From the NCBI GenBank assembly GCA_003194525.1, contig NBIV01000163.1, positions 1 through 64,000 on the forward strand: a stretch of DNA of 64,000 bases, in the 5' to 3' direction. A model generated the notes under the pieces. That model did no database searches. It had not been told where the DNA came from and saw nothing but the letters and a program-made list of their open reading frames with translations. Below are positions 17,648-29,800 of the stretch, one piece after another (the first letter of the stretch is position 1; each line of letters opens with the position of its first letter). Position numbers and translations under genes: made by a program. Origin of the DNA: Gracilariopsis chorda (Eukaryota > Rhodophyta > Florideophyceae > Gracilariales > Gracilariaceae).

Positions 17648-19831
17648 ATGGATAACCAACAACCCAACCCAGGGAACGAAGACCAACAAGGAACCCCGGG
17701 TGCAACCGCACCTCCCGCAGTCGTCGTAACCCCAATGGCCGCCCAAGCGGACAATAATAGTGACCGTAGGAGTACCCGCAGCCGCTCCGGTGGACGTGTT
17801 ATAGACCCTGTGGACAATCCTGAAAGGATAACCAGAGATTCGCCATTGGTCGCTCGCCTCCGCGAGAGGATGGAACAGCTCAATCTTCCGCAAGGCCCAA
17901 GGAATGATGCAGAACAGCCTCAGGACTTAGCTGCTGCAGTAACCACCACCCGTATGGTGGACGATGTCGCCGCTCTCCTATGGCCGCAACTCCGCTCTTG
18001 GTGCGAAAACCAGGTGGAGCAGTTCCTTAGGGACTAACTGGATAGAGTATTACGGGAGCGCCTCTCCTTTTTGGCAGACCAACTGGTTCCTCAGGTTTTG
18101 CAATCAGATGTCCTCGTGGAGTCCATTGCCACGACCATTGAAGGGGAAATCACCCTCCAGGCAGGCATATTTCTTAGCCCTCGAGCTGTTTCTCAAAGTT
18201 TACCATTGAATGTCCATCGGTCAACACACACCGGACCTCAGGGAGCAGCTATAGAAGTAGCCCCTCGCCTGGGTACAGCACAGGAAGACCCATTGGGTTA
18301 TACACCGCCTGAAGAAGAGAGACTCCAGAGGCAGAGAGGCCGTGCAGGAGATAAGACCAATGGACAACACGGCGTTTGGTACGCCAACGAATACCTCGAG
18401 GACGATGAAGAGCTCGCCCAAAAGGACCTCGTAGATACTAAAACCCATAGGAAGAAGAGACGCAGCCGAGGGCGTAAGTCGAGGACGAACCATCGGAAGA
18501 GGCACCACTCGGACTCGAGCGATGGCCATTAGGACTCGTCGGACTCTTCCGATACCAATACGGATGAGGCAGATGTTCGGCGCCTCACACCATTGGTCAC
18601 GACTAATGAGCTCTTCCAGAAGGTCTTAGACGGGAACACGTACCATTTGGTGGATCGGTCCACGCGGTACACCTCTTTGGTCGCCAAGAAGATTGCCAAG
18701 TGGGCGAAGAGAATGCAACTGACCGTCCCGGACAAGTTTTCTGGGAAGGATCCGATTACAGTCCTTAGGTTCTTGAGCTCGTTCCAGGTGGCCTGTGACC
18801 AGAATGGAGTCCATGAAGGGGCGGCGCTTTATTGATTCCAGTTTTTCCTAAGTGGACAAGTAAAGGACCAAGTGGTTGCCAAGATCTCCGGCTCGGCCAA
18901 CCCCATTAATGCCCGAGATCGGGAGCTTCTAAGGACCTATCCAGAGGTTTTTCATTACCTGTTGGAAACGTATGCGACTGATGACCACATAATGGACGCC
19001 TATCAGGACGTAATTGGATACCACCAGAGTTCCGGCATGTCCGAAACGGCCTACGCCGACCAACTTTGGACTAGAGCCCGCAGGTGCGGGAATGTGTTCT
19101 CCGAGGGTCAGCTGAAGCGACATTTTATCGCGGGATTGCTCCCTGTGATACGGACTCATGTCCGAAACCACCACACTGCCCATCCGGACTTGACGTTGCG
19201 TCAACTGGTCACACGTGCCAAAGGATACGGCAAGACCTATAGGACTTCTTTTCGAACCGGTGACGCGGATACTAGGGGTCGTGCTAAACCCCTGACCGGA
19301 GGAGTGAAGGCCCACATGGTAGAGTCCCTGTCGGACTCATACTCGGCCTTTGGACATTCATACAACGCAGATGCTCTTGCGGTGAGCTTCTCCTCAGCTC
19401 CGTCAGGAGCACCATCGGCCTTTTCGTCAGGAACGACCACCCCATTGGCCCCAGCGACACCCCGTTATCCTCCGATTGCCCCGGTGAAGGACGTCATTAC
19501 GAAGTCCAATCAGGCCTGTTATATTTGTCTTTCCACGGCCCGGCCGTGTGACTGCATAAAGCATATGCCTGAGGACCTCTGCAAGGGAATTATGTCGCGA
19601 AGGGAGGAGAACTATCAGGTGCGTGGAGCCGAGGGTTACTTCCGTAGAACTTTCCCTCCGAGGACCACTGGAGTGACAGGGAGCTCAAGGTATGTGACAC
19701 TCCTGACCACACCGGTGAAGCAACCGGAGGTCAACATGGTTGAAGACCCAAGAGATAGCGTCGAATACCTGGACGGACAAGGCGATCTTGAGGTGCCTAC
19801 GCCGCAGAAAAACGACCAGAGGGACGCATAG
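17648..19831 (+). pseudogene. gag: E2 Gag, three in-frame stops
   Basis: One frame throughout, starting MDNQQ like E1's MDNEH, with stops at 18035-18037 (TAA), 18530-18532 (TAG) and 18833-18835 (TGA). It encodes a basic/acidic low-complexity region and the capsid core (FSGKDPITVLRFLSSFQVACDQNG...YHQSSGMSETAYADQLW...GLLPVIRTHVRNH). The C-terminal cluster CYICLSTARPCDCIKH replaces a CCHC knuckle. The third stop sits where E3 has Cys. It is homologous to E1 Gag. Confidence 0.9.
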
Positions 19832-19920
19832 AGGCGTGTCGTCCCCCTTACAACTGCCACCTCAAACCATCGAACTCACAGAGCACAGGAGCTGAGAAGA
19901 GAAAGAAACCAGATGACGAA

Positions 19921-22900
19921 ATGACAGGGGTCTTGAGTCGGGTGTATGCTGTAGACCAATGGGAAGACCTGGAGAACGCTTTTTGTGTCCTAAGGAAGGA
20001 TAACTACAAGGTACAGGGAACCTTGGGACTACAGGCCAATACCGCGAGGACTTTTACTGCCGTATTGGATACTGGAGCAGGCCCCAATCTGGTACATCCG
20101 AAGGTCTTACCATTGGGCTGGGAAAGGATGATACAGGAAAAGAAGTCACCGAAGGTAACGGAGGCATCAGGTTGGCCGATGAACATTCGCGGAATACTTC
20201 CGCTTTACGTCCAATTGGGTCACCTGAGGGTTAAGACTTGGTTTCTTGTATGTCCGAACCTGGGGGCAGAACGGATCCTAGGGACAAGCTTTATTGATAG
20301 ATATGTAAAGGCAATCTATCCTGGCCAAAATAGGGTCGCTTTCCATCGAGGACCACCATTGGCGATTGTGGGCTCGCGCCCTGGACCCGAGGCTGCCCAG
20401 CTAAGGTCAAGTTTCCCACAAGGACCGTGTTCAACAAGGTCAGATTGGCAAAAGCGATATTCATACCGCCTATGACCCAGGTAGCCGCTGCAGCGGTATG
20501 TGAGTCCTCAGGTCTGGTTTTGTTGCAATACCATCCCAAGTTGGTAACGAAACACCTTTCCCTCATGGCCAATAGACTAATGAATGTGGTACCCAAGCGG
20601 CCCTTTGCGGTCACCATGAGCAACTTCCGTGACAAGCCTACAAGCCTGCCCAAGGGTGCAGTGGTGGGGGTATCTATGACTGCTCCAGTGGCCATTATGG
20701 AGATTGATGCAGAGAGGTTGCTTCCTGAGGGTGAACCACCTGCCGATTGGGAAAATGACGTCAACCTTGGCGATGACTTTGAACCACATAGGAAGCAAGT
20801 CATTGATCTCCTCAAGGTCTTTGCTAGCATGTGGAGTGGAAAGCTGGGCGAGATCGATGCCAAAGGCATCGAATTGACCTTAAGAACGGGGCCAGACACC
20901 AATATCAGCATCCATATCGGACTGTCCTAAAAGAACGAGAGGTGGTAGCCAAGGAGGTTGAGAAAATGAAGTCCGCTGGGGTCATTGAGCGTGCACCATC
21001 CACTGAGGCCGAATGGGCTAGCCCTTTTGTCATCGTTGCCAAGGAGGACGGGACAGTACGGTTTTGTATTGATTACCGCAAACTAAATGCGGTGACCAAG
21101 AGGGATACTTACCCTATCCCCCGTATGGACGACTGCTTAGATTCTCTTGGGGACGCGCAAATTTTCACCACGTTGGATGCCAATCGTGGGTATTGGCAGG
21201 TTCCCATGGACGACAAGGCGAAGTCGCTGACTACCTTCACGAACCACGAGTGATTATTTCGATTTACACGGATGCCCTTTGGTCTTATGAATGCGCCAGC
21301 TACTTTCCAGCGGGCCATGGACATCATTTTGTCCAGGGTCAAATGGAAGTTCGCCTTGGTCTACCTGGATGATGTGATCATCTTTTTCAAGTCCATTAGG
21401 GAACACTTCGCACATGTGAAGGCAGTCCTTAGGTTACTCCAGCAGGCTGGTGTCACACTGAAATTGAAGAAGTGTTTATTCTTCCAGCCCTCCGTGGACT
21501 ACCTTGGCCATGTGGTCCTGCCGGGTAAGCCCCAAGTGGCCCAAGTTACAACAAAGGCCATACGGGAAGCGCAACCCCCTAGGATCCATACAGAATTGCG
21601 CTCCTTCCTTGGCCTTTGTAATGTTTACCGTAGGTTTGTCCCAGGTTCCGCGAAAATTGCAGCACCTCTCAATGAGATGCTGAAGAAAGGGACCCCTTCG
21701 GAATTTGACGACCTCATGGACGAGCAGTATGAGGCCAACCAGAACTTCAAGGACAATTTGGTTAATCCGCCGGTCTTGGCGCTACCCAAGGCCAATAAAC
21801 CGTATATCCTAGATACGGACGGATCTGCAACCCAAGTGGGCTGTGCCCTTCTACAAGAGCAGGAGTTCCCTAAGTATTATCGCCCAATTGGCTACTGGAG
21901 TAGGTCTCTGACCAAGGCCGAAAGGAACTATAGCACCACGGAAAAGGAATGTTTGGCCATCGTGTGGTCGGTGCTCCATCTTCGGCCTTATTTGGAAGGA
22001 ACTCGCTTTACCATTAGGACAGACCACCACTCCCTCCACTGGCTACTGAATATGACGGATGCATCCTCCCTTCTGGCCCGATGGAGATTGCACCTGGCCG
22101 AAGTCGATTACGAAGTGACCTTTAGGCCATGGTGGAAACATCAGGCCGTAGATGCGCTGTCACGCATCCTGACCGATGGTACGGACCAAACTCCCTTGGA
22201 CGATGAGATCCCTACCATCTGGGACGGACCACAGTACACTGATGACGAGGGAGAGGAACCAACGGTGGCTGAGGTGAGAATGGCCGAATGGACGGACGGA
22301 CACGGCGCAGCGATCTTATGCGCCGTGGACTGGGAAGATCCACCGTTGAATACCTATATGGCCCAGTCGGAAAGCGCGGATCTTACGCCAATACCCCTCG
22401 AGGAATTCCTTCAGACCCAGAAAACGGACGAATACTGTGCCCAGATAGGAGAGAAAGTAGGGACCTCTGGGTCGCTGTTTGATTATGACCGCCGAGGCAT
22501 ATTATGTCGCAGGTCACCATTGGACGGGGCGATACAGCGGGTAGTGCCTAAGGCCTTACGGGCACGCCTTCTTTACCTCTCGCAGTATCCGAGGTTGGCT
22601 GGCCATCCTGGAGGGACTAAGATGTATCGGACCCTGAGGAGATACTTTTACTGGCCCCTGGTAGCCAATGACATAATGGAGACCGCAAGGACTTGTGCAG
22701 CACGCGCAAAGATCCGACGGACAAGAGCGGTACACCAAGGGAAACTGAAGTTATTCCCAGCGGCCGGGCCTTTGGAGTTCATTGCTATGGATATCCTAGG
22801 GCCATTTCCGAAGTCGACCCACGGCAACCGCTTTATATTGGTGATTACCGATCGGTTTACCAAATTGACCCGAGCAATCCCGCTCAAATCAATAACCGCC

Positions 22901-24160
22901 ACGGACGTCTCCATGGCTTTCCTTGTCCATTGGATTTATCCCTATGGACTGCCGCTCTATCTTTTTACGGACAATGGCTCTCAGTTTATCTCCAAATTCT
23001 TTGAGCATGTGTGCTCGGCCTTAGGTCTAAAACATCTCCTCACCACCGCGTACCGTCCTTAGACCAATGGAGAAGCCGAAAGGTTTAACCGAACCTTGGC
23101 CAAGAGGCTAATTCACTACGTTTCCAAGCACCAATTGGACTGGGATGACTATGTCCAGCCTCTGGTCTATGCATATAATAATCAAGTGGATAAGTCCACT
23201 GGTACAACTCCTTTTGATCTCACCCTCATACGGGCCCCTGCGCCGTACATGGTTGACCTACAGGACTTAGGAGCACCTCATGACATAACGGAGGAAATGA
23301 CTCCCACCCAGGCCAAACGGTATTCGCGGAAGCGAATTGATTCTATCTTGAGAGCCACACAGACCACGTTGGATAAAGCGCAAGCGCGCTATAAGGCCCA
23401 TTTCGATCGGTCCGTTTGGTTTAAACCGCAGGTGGCCGGGGGAGATTACGTCCAATGGGACAGACCACCGAAGGAAAAGCCCGAGGACGAGGACATCACC
23501 AAGAAGCTGTTACCAAGGTCCACTGGGCCCTTCAAGGCCCTTAAGTCCCTTGGGCACACGGTTACTATCGACCGAGATGGGCTCCAGGACACAGTCACAA
23601 TGGACCGAGTGTCCCTGGCGCCACGCCCACCTTCAACTGAACCAATGGACTCGCGCGCTTTCCCTTCGTCCCAAACCCCACCCTCCATCCCTACGCAACC
23701 ACGGATCAATTGCCCTACAAGCCCTCAGGAACCGCAGGTCTCCGCGGATCCACAAGGCCCTTACCCCGATGGCTACGGTTCCCTGGATGAAATGGTACTT
23801 CCTAAAGAAGTACCCGACCCTATGGAAACCTACGACGCGGTTCCTTCGGACGCTGACGGGTACGGTCCCCTCGACCAGATGGACCTACCGGAGGACGCCG
23901 GAATGAACGACAAACGGGAGTATGTCGTCGACTGCATCGTCTCCGCTGGGCTTATCGACGATAGCGAAGTGCGCTACAAAGTCCTTTGGTATGGCTATGA
24001 GCCCAAGGAAGATACTTGGCTGCCGAGGTCAGACATCCCGGATTTTTTTGTGGCCCGCTATTGGTCAAAAACAGGCCACACGGAGCGTGACCTTAAGGAG
24101 GGGGGTATCCCTGGCCACAAATTTGCCCCAGCACGGGCCCAATCCGCCTTCACCCAATAG
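19921..24160 (+). pseudogene. pol: E2 Pol with chromodomain, broken
   Basis: Protease DTGAG is in the first frame. Comparison with E3 shows single-base losses near 20400 and near 20865, then stops at 21251-21253 (TGA, before the RT MPFGLMNAP block) and 23060-23062 (TAG, inside the integrase block before TNGEAERFN). RT YLDDVIIF, RNase H DTDGSATQVG and TDHHSLHWLL, integrase DNGSQF and a chromodomain (VDCIVSAG...YKVLWYGYEPKEDTWLP...FFVARYW) remain readable. The integrase zinc region has CAAR where E3 has CAVC, so one zinc-binding Cys is lost. The frame before the first ATG is open back into the gag end in the -1 frame. Confidence 0.92.
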
Positions 24161-24515
24161 GAACACTGCGTTTGGCCATGACGCCGACGGAACCGCCTCC
24201 CACGCCACCCCAATCGCTGGCCGCGCGCCAGTTCTTCCGAATGTTTACCGCGACGATGACCAAATTGGACGCCACATAACTCCCAAGTCCCTGGGTCATG
24301 AAGGCCGAAAACCTCAGGAACGAAGCGCAGACGGCTCACCTATAAGGAGAGTGTACCAAAACCACAGGGACTTGTTTCAAAACCGACCTAGTGGTATTCA
24401 AGGGTAGAGATGAAGACCAATGGAGCGCTACAGAGAAGACGCACACCTTGACGGTAGAAGGGCAAAAAATGGAACCATAGTGTTTAATGAGGACTACTTG
24501 CCATAAGGACGAACA
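24161..24515. other. Convergent gap between pol and aORF in E2
   Basis: About 350 bp between converging stops, with no gene seen. It contains a CCAATGG motif at about 24415. Confidence 0.5.
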
Positions 24516-26351
24516 CTAGGACGACGCAGCCGGTTGAGAAGGGGATCCCATGCGGGCGCGCTTGGGAACCGGACTCTGGGCGGAAGAGGACGAGGCACCA
24601 CCAGCGGACTCCGTGTCCGAAAGGTTGAGACCAAAGCGGTTATCAAGGTCTGTCGCGACACGCTTGGACAACACCTTAGAGTTATCCTTTAGGATGGTCG
24701 CTAAGGCGTCTTTGACCTCTTGGTTACGCTGAATCAGCGAGTGGTACCGCGAAGCCCAGCGAGCCCAGGATTGGGCGGAACTAAGAGCCTCTACGATACT
24801 AGTGGGTTCAAGGATAACGACGGACGTGTATACCTTCTTCAGGTCATCGAAGGCCATCGTAAGGACCTCTGGAATGACCGGCATGGGAGGCAGAGGAGGG
24901 ACCAAAGGGGCGGAAACCGTCATGGACGTAGGAGGTGGGGAAGCCAAGGGACCGATGGACGCCTCTGGGAGCTCTTCCACGGCAACCTCATGCACCGGCA
25001 CGAACGTCGGCGGTACCGATGGGGCCGGTACAGGAACTACCGCCTGCTCCCGGACTGGAGGACGAAGATAATCTTCGTGGAACCCAATGGCATGAGGATA
25101 GTAGTCCGGCACGGACTGACGTGGCTCGTTCACGGGGACAGCAAGCAATGGTTTGGCCTGGTAAACGTTCCGGTCTTCATTGCCTAAAGGATGTCGCGGA
25201 ATCGGAAAAAAGTTGTCGGTGTCATAATCGTACCAAAGGAACCCGGGGGTCTGCGCCCAGTCGACCTGAAGGACATAATCCAATAGGGCCTCGGCCTCTT
25301 CACTCTCGTACTCCGTACCCCGGACAATGTTCTGCACTCCCAACTCACGGATGAGCTGGATCAAGGGCCGCGGAAGGGGCACCAGTCGGCCTTCAGGACT
25401 GCGAAGAACCCGCTCGTTCCAGATACGGAAGTCGGCCTCCCGGACGTTAGCTTGGACACCATAGCGGGCGGTATCCAGAAAGGCTATCAAACAGAACACG
25501 GCCCATTCGGCAAAAAGAACCTGCCAGGTCCGCCAGGGGAGACGTTTAGTGAAGTCCTCCTGGAGCTGATAGGTATGGTAGGCCACCACGGGCGGAGTAG
25601 GGTCCATAAGGAGATTGGAAACGTGCCAGATGGCAGCCTTAGGTCCGGCGCTAAGTGACGGTAGCATGAGATATAGAGAAGACATGCGGGACGGAGGCAT
25701 ATCGTGAAATTCCACTTGGTGCCAACAGAAGAAGTACTTCAGGTTAGTTCGAATACAACCATCGGATTCGATCATATCATTTCAATAGGTCCGGTTCGAT
25801 AACCAGTGCAAGCGGTCGTATGAAGGTCTGAAGCAGACTAACTCCAGGAGGCTATGACCAGGGGGAGGAAAGGGGGCCTTAGGGTCACCATGCATCGAAT
25901 ACAAGTCCTCCAGGAGCTTTTTGACTCTCCATTGGTAATCAGACTCCTCGCCGCAGCGGACGAAGGGCATATCCGGTGGGACCAGAGCGCGGCAACGCGC
26001 GACCGAACGGGCATGAGCAGGAAGGTGGAGCCAACGGTTGTACCAGGAGTTCTCTTGGGAGTTCTTCTTCGCACGGGCATATTTGGGGATCGCAGCGAAC
26101 TGCCGGGCGTCCAAGTATTGATCAGCATACCGCACGAACTCGGCGACCGAGCTGGGTAGATGGGTACACCTCACGGCCATAGGATTCTGACCCAAAGTGT
26201 GGTCGTACTTGTCCCCGGGGTGGACATATGCGCTGCTGGGGACCAGAGCCATGTTGGTCGAGTATACAGTTATTGCAACCCCAGGGATACGCTCGAAGCC
26301 GTCATAGTCCAAGAGGTAGCCATGGGAGCCCTTATATGCACCCGAGGACAT
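24516..26351 (-). pseudogene. Conserved antisense ORF (aORF) of E2, one internal stop
   Basis: A single minus-strand frame of 612 codons is interrupted once by TGA at 25779-25781, where E3 has TGG. It contains the conserved aORF core: DARQFAAIP, DMPFVRCGEE, FCWHQVEFHDM, FAEWAVFCLIAFL, GRLVPLPRPL, NIVRGTEY and TPGFLWYDYDT. A Pro/Val/Thr-rich linker and a C-terminal helical region (LIQRNQEVKDALATIL) follow, ending in a Ser-rich tail with the basic patch PKRARM, which could be a nuclear signal. In-frame similarity to E3 continues upstream of 26351 to about 26420, where another stop occurs. There is no frameshift, unlike pol of the same copy. Function is unknown. Confidence 0.78.
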
Positions 26352-26878
26352 GGGGTTGACGCGATCGACAAGCCGGCACAGCGGACACGGTGCCAGGGGA
26401 GACCAACGGTCAGGAATCTGAACGGCCTAGGGAGTGCACCACGATCTAACAAATGGGTGGGTATGGTGGATGCACCAAGGCTGTATGCGAAGAAAAGAGC
26501 AACCAGAAGGACGAGGTAACCTACAGGGAAGTATGGGCGTCCGCGCCAGGGGTAGGTGAAATGCAGGAGCACGAGGAGCGCCTCGCCGTTGGGACTCACT
26601 AACTAATGAGGCCCCCTCGTAAGCGACCAATGGCAGGGTAGCGGCCACGTGCCACTTGCCGAAAAAGCAGCCACATGGACACAAACCGGTACCGCCGCCG
26701 TCCCTGCTGTGGAAGGGCCTACCAGCCATGTCAACCAGGAGGAGAGAGACCTACTCGGGAGAGAGGACGCGAGCACAACAACCCCATTGGGCAGGAGGAA
26801 AGAACGCCAGCGGAAGAAAAGGATAGCTCACCGACGGGGAAGTTTCCGACGGGACGTCGGATCTTAAGGGGAGAGGTC

Positions 26879-27404
26879 TGTAGAAGAATGACCATTGGGC
26901 AGAAGCAGTGATGAGGTAACCATGGGGCTGGGCTGGCAGAGGTCAAAACATTGCTGGTCGAAATATTTCACGTGGCCAAGCTGGGTGCCTATGCAGGGGA
27001 TACGAGGGGGCAGTGCGACTGCCAAGGCACTGTGGCCATAGATTTTATTATGTAGCTAATTTTATTTAATTTATTAGGATAGTTTCCGGAGGTCAGAGCG
27101 CCTCGCCAGCCATATATCCTGGCTCCAGTGCCACCGATCTCTGAAGTGTAAAGACAAGCACCCTCACCGTCTTCTTGCCGCCGTATGCAGCCAGTAGGAC
27201 TCCAAAGGCCTCAACGCCATCGCTACCATTCTCCCGACCTGTAGGGACTTGAGATAGCGCCCGCCCATTGCGCCTCGCTGCCAGTTGGGGCCCGCGTCAC
27301 TAGTAGACTCAGTGGATTGTCACCCCAGTGGTTGGATCTCTGCCGCTACTACCCCCTAGTAGACTACTACCCCAGTTGACCGAAGAACGTAGTATTCTAC
27401 TACA
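26879..27404 (+). repeat. E2 3' LTR
   Basis: 526 bp partner of 17000-17524. It is preceded by the polypurine run AAGGGGAGAGG (26866-26876) and TC. Confidence 0.92.
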
Positions 27405-27900
27405 CGGAAGCACCGTCGCATACGGGAAGTCTAACCCCCTTGCCTATCTAAAGGACCAGAGTATTCGGACTGTTATTCCAACTATCTTGGTGTTCACCTT
27501 GTATATGGTTTATTTACCGGCACTGCCATTAGTCTCCGTCAAGAAACTAGTGACTCAGCTCTCACTTATTTTTCCCTTTTACAGAGTGGCTTTCCCGCTA
27601 CCCATGGCTCGTGTTCGCGCGAGCCACTAACGTGGAAACCTCACCTCTCTAGAGGACGACCACCCCCATACATCGCTCCTGCGGATACCCGATTCTTGTC
27701 TCCACCTGCCTCCGCAAGTCGCGACGGGTGGCCTCGGCCTTACAACCCGACATAGTAGTGCCACTCCTGGGAGGTCTCTAGCCAACTGGGTTCACCTCTA
27801 ACGAGGAAAGATCCCGAACGTCTTTCGGTGCACTCCCGCTTCCGGGCATTGCACTACACGAGCTACCGAATCCCTCTAGAGAAGTATTGCTAATAACACA
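27405..27900 (+). repeat. Right fragment of a probable E4 LTR
   Basis: This segment lies between the E2 duplication and the E4 primer binding site and ends in AACACA. It has no coding potential. The assignment depends on the PBS that follows it. Confidence 0.4.
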
Positions 27901-27905
27901 CGAAT

Positions 27906-27924
27906 TGCTCTCCTGACCTAGAAG
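27906..27924 (+). promoter_or_regulatory. E4 primer binding site
   Basis: TGCTCTCCTGACCTAGAAG differs from the E2 site at two positions and has the same spacing to a following gag. It marks the start of a fourth Gypsy element. Confidence 0.6.
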
Positions 27925-28253
27925 ACACCTTCGAAGTTGAGTTTGGGACACCACGTGTCAATCCGACTACGGAAGTGAAACGAGTCATCTCGAGTTTCAC
28001 GTCTGGTATCTGACCCATATCTACTTCTACACTACTCGCTCCGGCAACCCGGATTGTAACCATGTGACCACCAGCAGACTAGAATGTGGCTGCAAAGTGT
28101 TGAGAAGAAGATACTTGGCATGGTCCAGACTCGTAATCGTTCGAGTTCTGGACAGTCCGGTACTTCTGCAGAACCCCCGCTGACAGAACGGCTAGCCACT
28201 TCGGTTCAAGCGAGAACTGCTTTTATAGGCAAACTATCAATTCAAGAGCCGTA

Positions 28254-29800
28254 TTGACCGGCGCGGTTTCAGCTGAAGCTGATGTACCGGTCCTGGGGGC
28301 CAATGCAACCACAGGTGTGGGAAGAGGGGATAACCCTGCTGGACCCTCACAGGAGAACAGGCTACGCACAGAAGTGCAACGTCTTCGAACTGATTCGGAG
28401 TCTCACAGAACCCGTATCATGGAATTGGAAATGCAGCTCGCCACCCTCACTGGGTCACTGGACCACTTACGTGTGAAACACCATGCACTGTCAAGCCAGA
28501 GTCAAAGCGCACAGGTGACTGCGACATTTCGGACGGTCCGAGAAGTCCTTAACCAGTTGACGCAGTGTCATGGAAATGCACCCGGACTACTACCGGGAAT
28601 GCCTGTCAATGTGGAGGAGGTCCTCACTTGTGTCAGCCCTCGCCTCGAAAGACTAGAGGCCACATTTAATGCGCAGACCGCTGCTACTGGTCCGATTGAG
28701 ATCGATGCCAAACATCCCACTGCTGTGGAATTCCGCTCGAAGAAGTCGAAAACGAAGCATTGGAAGTCATGGACGCCCATACCAGATTCTGATTTGGATG
28801 ATTCCGGAGACTCGGAGGACGACAGCTCCAGTTCAGCAGAATCTGAGGGAGGTACGTCACAGGACGAATCCAGTCATAATGATACTCGCAGGTCGAGAAA
28901 GAAGAGACGCAGTACTTCTGCTTGGATACGCCGCAAGAAAGGCCCGTCGAAGAATGGACTTAAGGTTCTACCATGCAAAAATCCGCTTATAGGAGGATCG
29001 TTGACTACCGCCTCTACCGTTTGAAGATACGGAAACTGAAGTGACCAAGTCGCGAAACCAGTATGGTAAAGGATTAGGTTAAGACACTGAGAATTGGCAT
29101 GAGTTATCTCTAGTTTTACAGAAAAAATCCCATCGTGATCTTCGATTTTCTTTCTCAGTTTGTGATCGAAGCAGATATGCTAGGAATGAGTGAGGCTCAA
29201 GCGTACGTGGTTCTACCACACCTCATGACCGGTTTCGCCCTGGAACAGTATCGCGCAGTGTCCGGCTCACTACCCGTAGATGAAGGTGGAGTCACCAACT
29301 GGCCAGAAGCTGTGCAGTATCTGCTGCGAAGCTACGCGTCGTCTAACCCCATTCTTGAAACAATCCTTACTCTCAGGGGTATTACTCAGAAACCTGAAGA
29401 AAACAAAGTGGAGTATAGCTCTCGCTTGAGAAAAGCTGCCACTAGGTGTAGAAATGTTCACGTGACGGACGAGAAGATGAAACTATTCGTGGGCGGACTT
29501 GATCTGGTTATGAAATCATTGGTTGCGAGACAACTGGAGGAGCATGCAAGCATGAATGTCTTAGAAGTAGTCCAGTTCGCATAAGCCAAAGGAGATGCGG
29601 TTCGCGCCAGCGGACAACAGCACCGAGCGACGGCTTTCGCCGCGCCGAAGAACGGCCCAGCCCATACATTGAAGCCTGAAACCAGCTAACTGCTGTATGC
29701 GGACACACCCGAGAACTCTCGTTACTCGTCATCTCTTCACGAGGATCACAGGGACACGCTGGGTGACGCGATGCTATACCTAGATTATCTAGATTCGTGG
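28254..29800 (+). pseudogene. gag: E4 Gag remnant
   Basis: The first part (28254-29024) has a coiled-coil-like heptad region (ENRLRTEVQRLRT...ELEMQLATL) and a D/S/E-rich then K/R-rich stretch. After a frame change, 29135-29584 holds the capsid-like core (IFDFLSQFVIEADMLGMSEAQAYVVLPHL...LRKAATRCRNV...FVGGL), homologous to E1 and E2 Gag. Beyond the stop at 29582-29584 the frame stays gag-like for about 70 codons, with one more stop, until it meets pogo-like sequence. No protease or RT of E4 follows in the window. Confidence 0.7.

Larger units (their letters stand above)
17000..27404 (+). mobile_element. Ty3/Gypsy chromovirus E2, full length, decaying
   Basis: 10.4 kb, plus sense. LTRs are 17000-17524 and 26879-27404 (TGTAG...CTACA, roughly 30-40 differences by eye). 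Flanking pentamers are GGGAA and CGGAA, a duplication with one mismatch. The order is LTR, PBS, gag, pol with chromodomain, antisense aORF, PPT, LTR, the same plan as E1. Gag has three stops; pol has two stops and two 1-nt frameshifts. CCAATGG/CCATTGG occurs about 22 times against about one expected. E2 is inserted in E4. Confidence 0.93.

Noticed and set aside
17000-27404. CCAATGG motif as a deaminated form of E1's CCGNNCGG
   Set aside because: Deamination would give CCANNTGG with a 2-nt centre, but the dominant E2/E3 form has a 1-nt centre (CCA-A/T-TGG).
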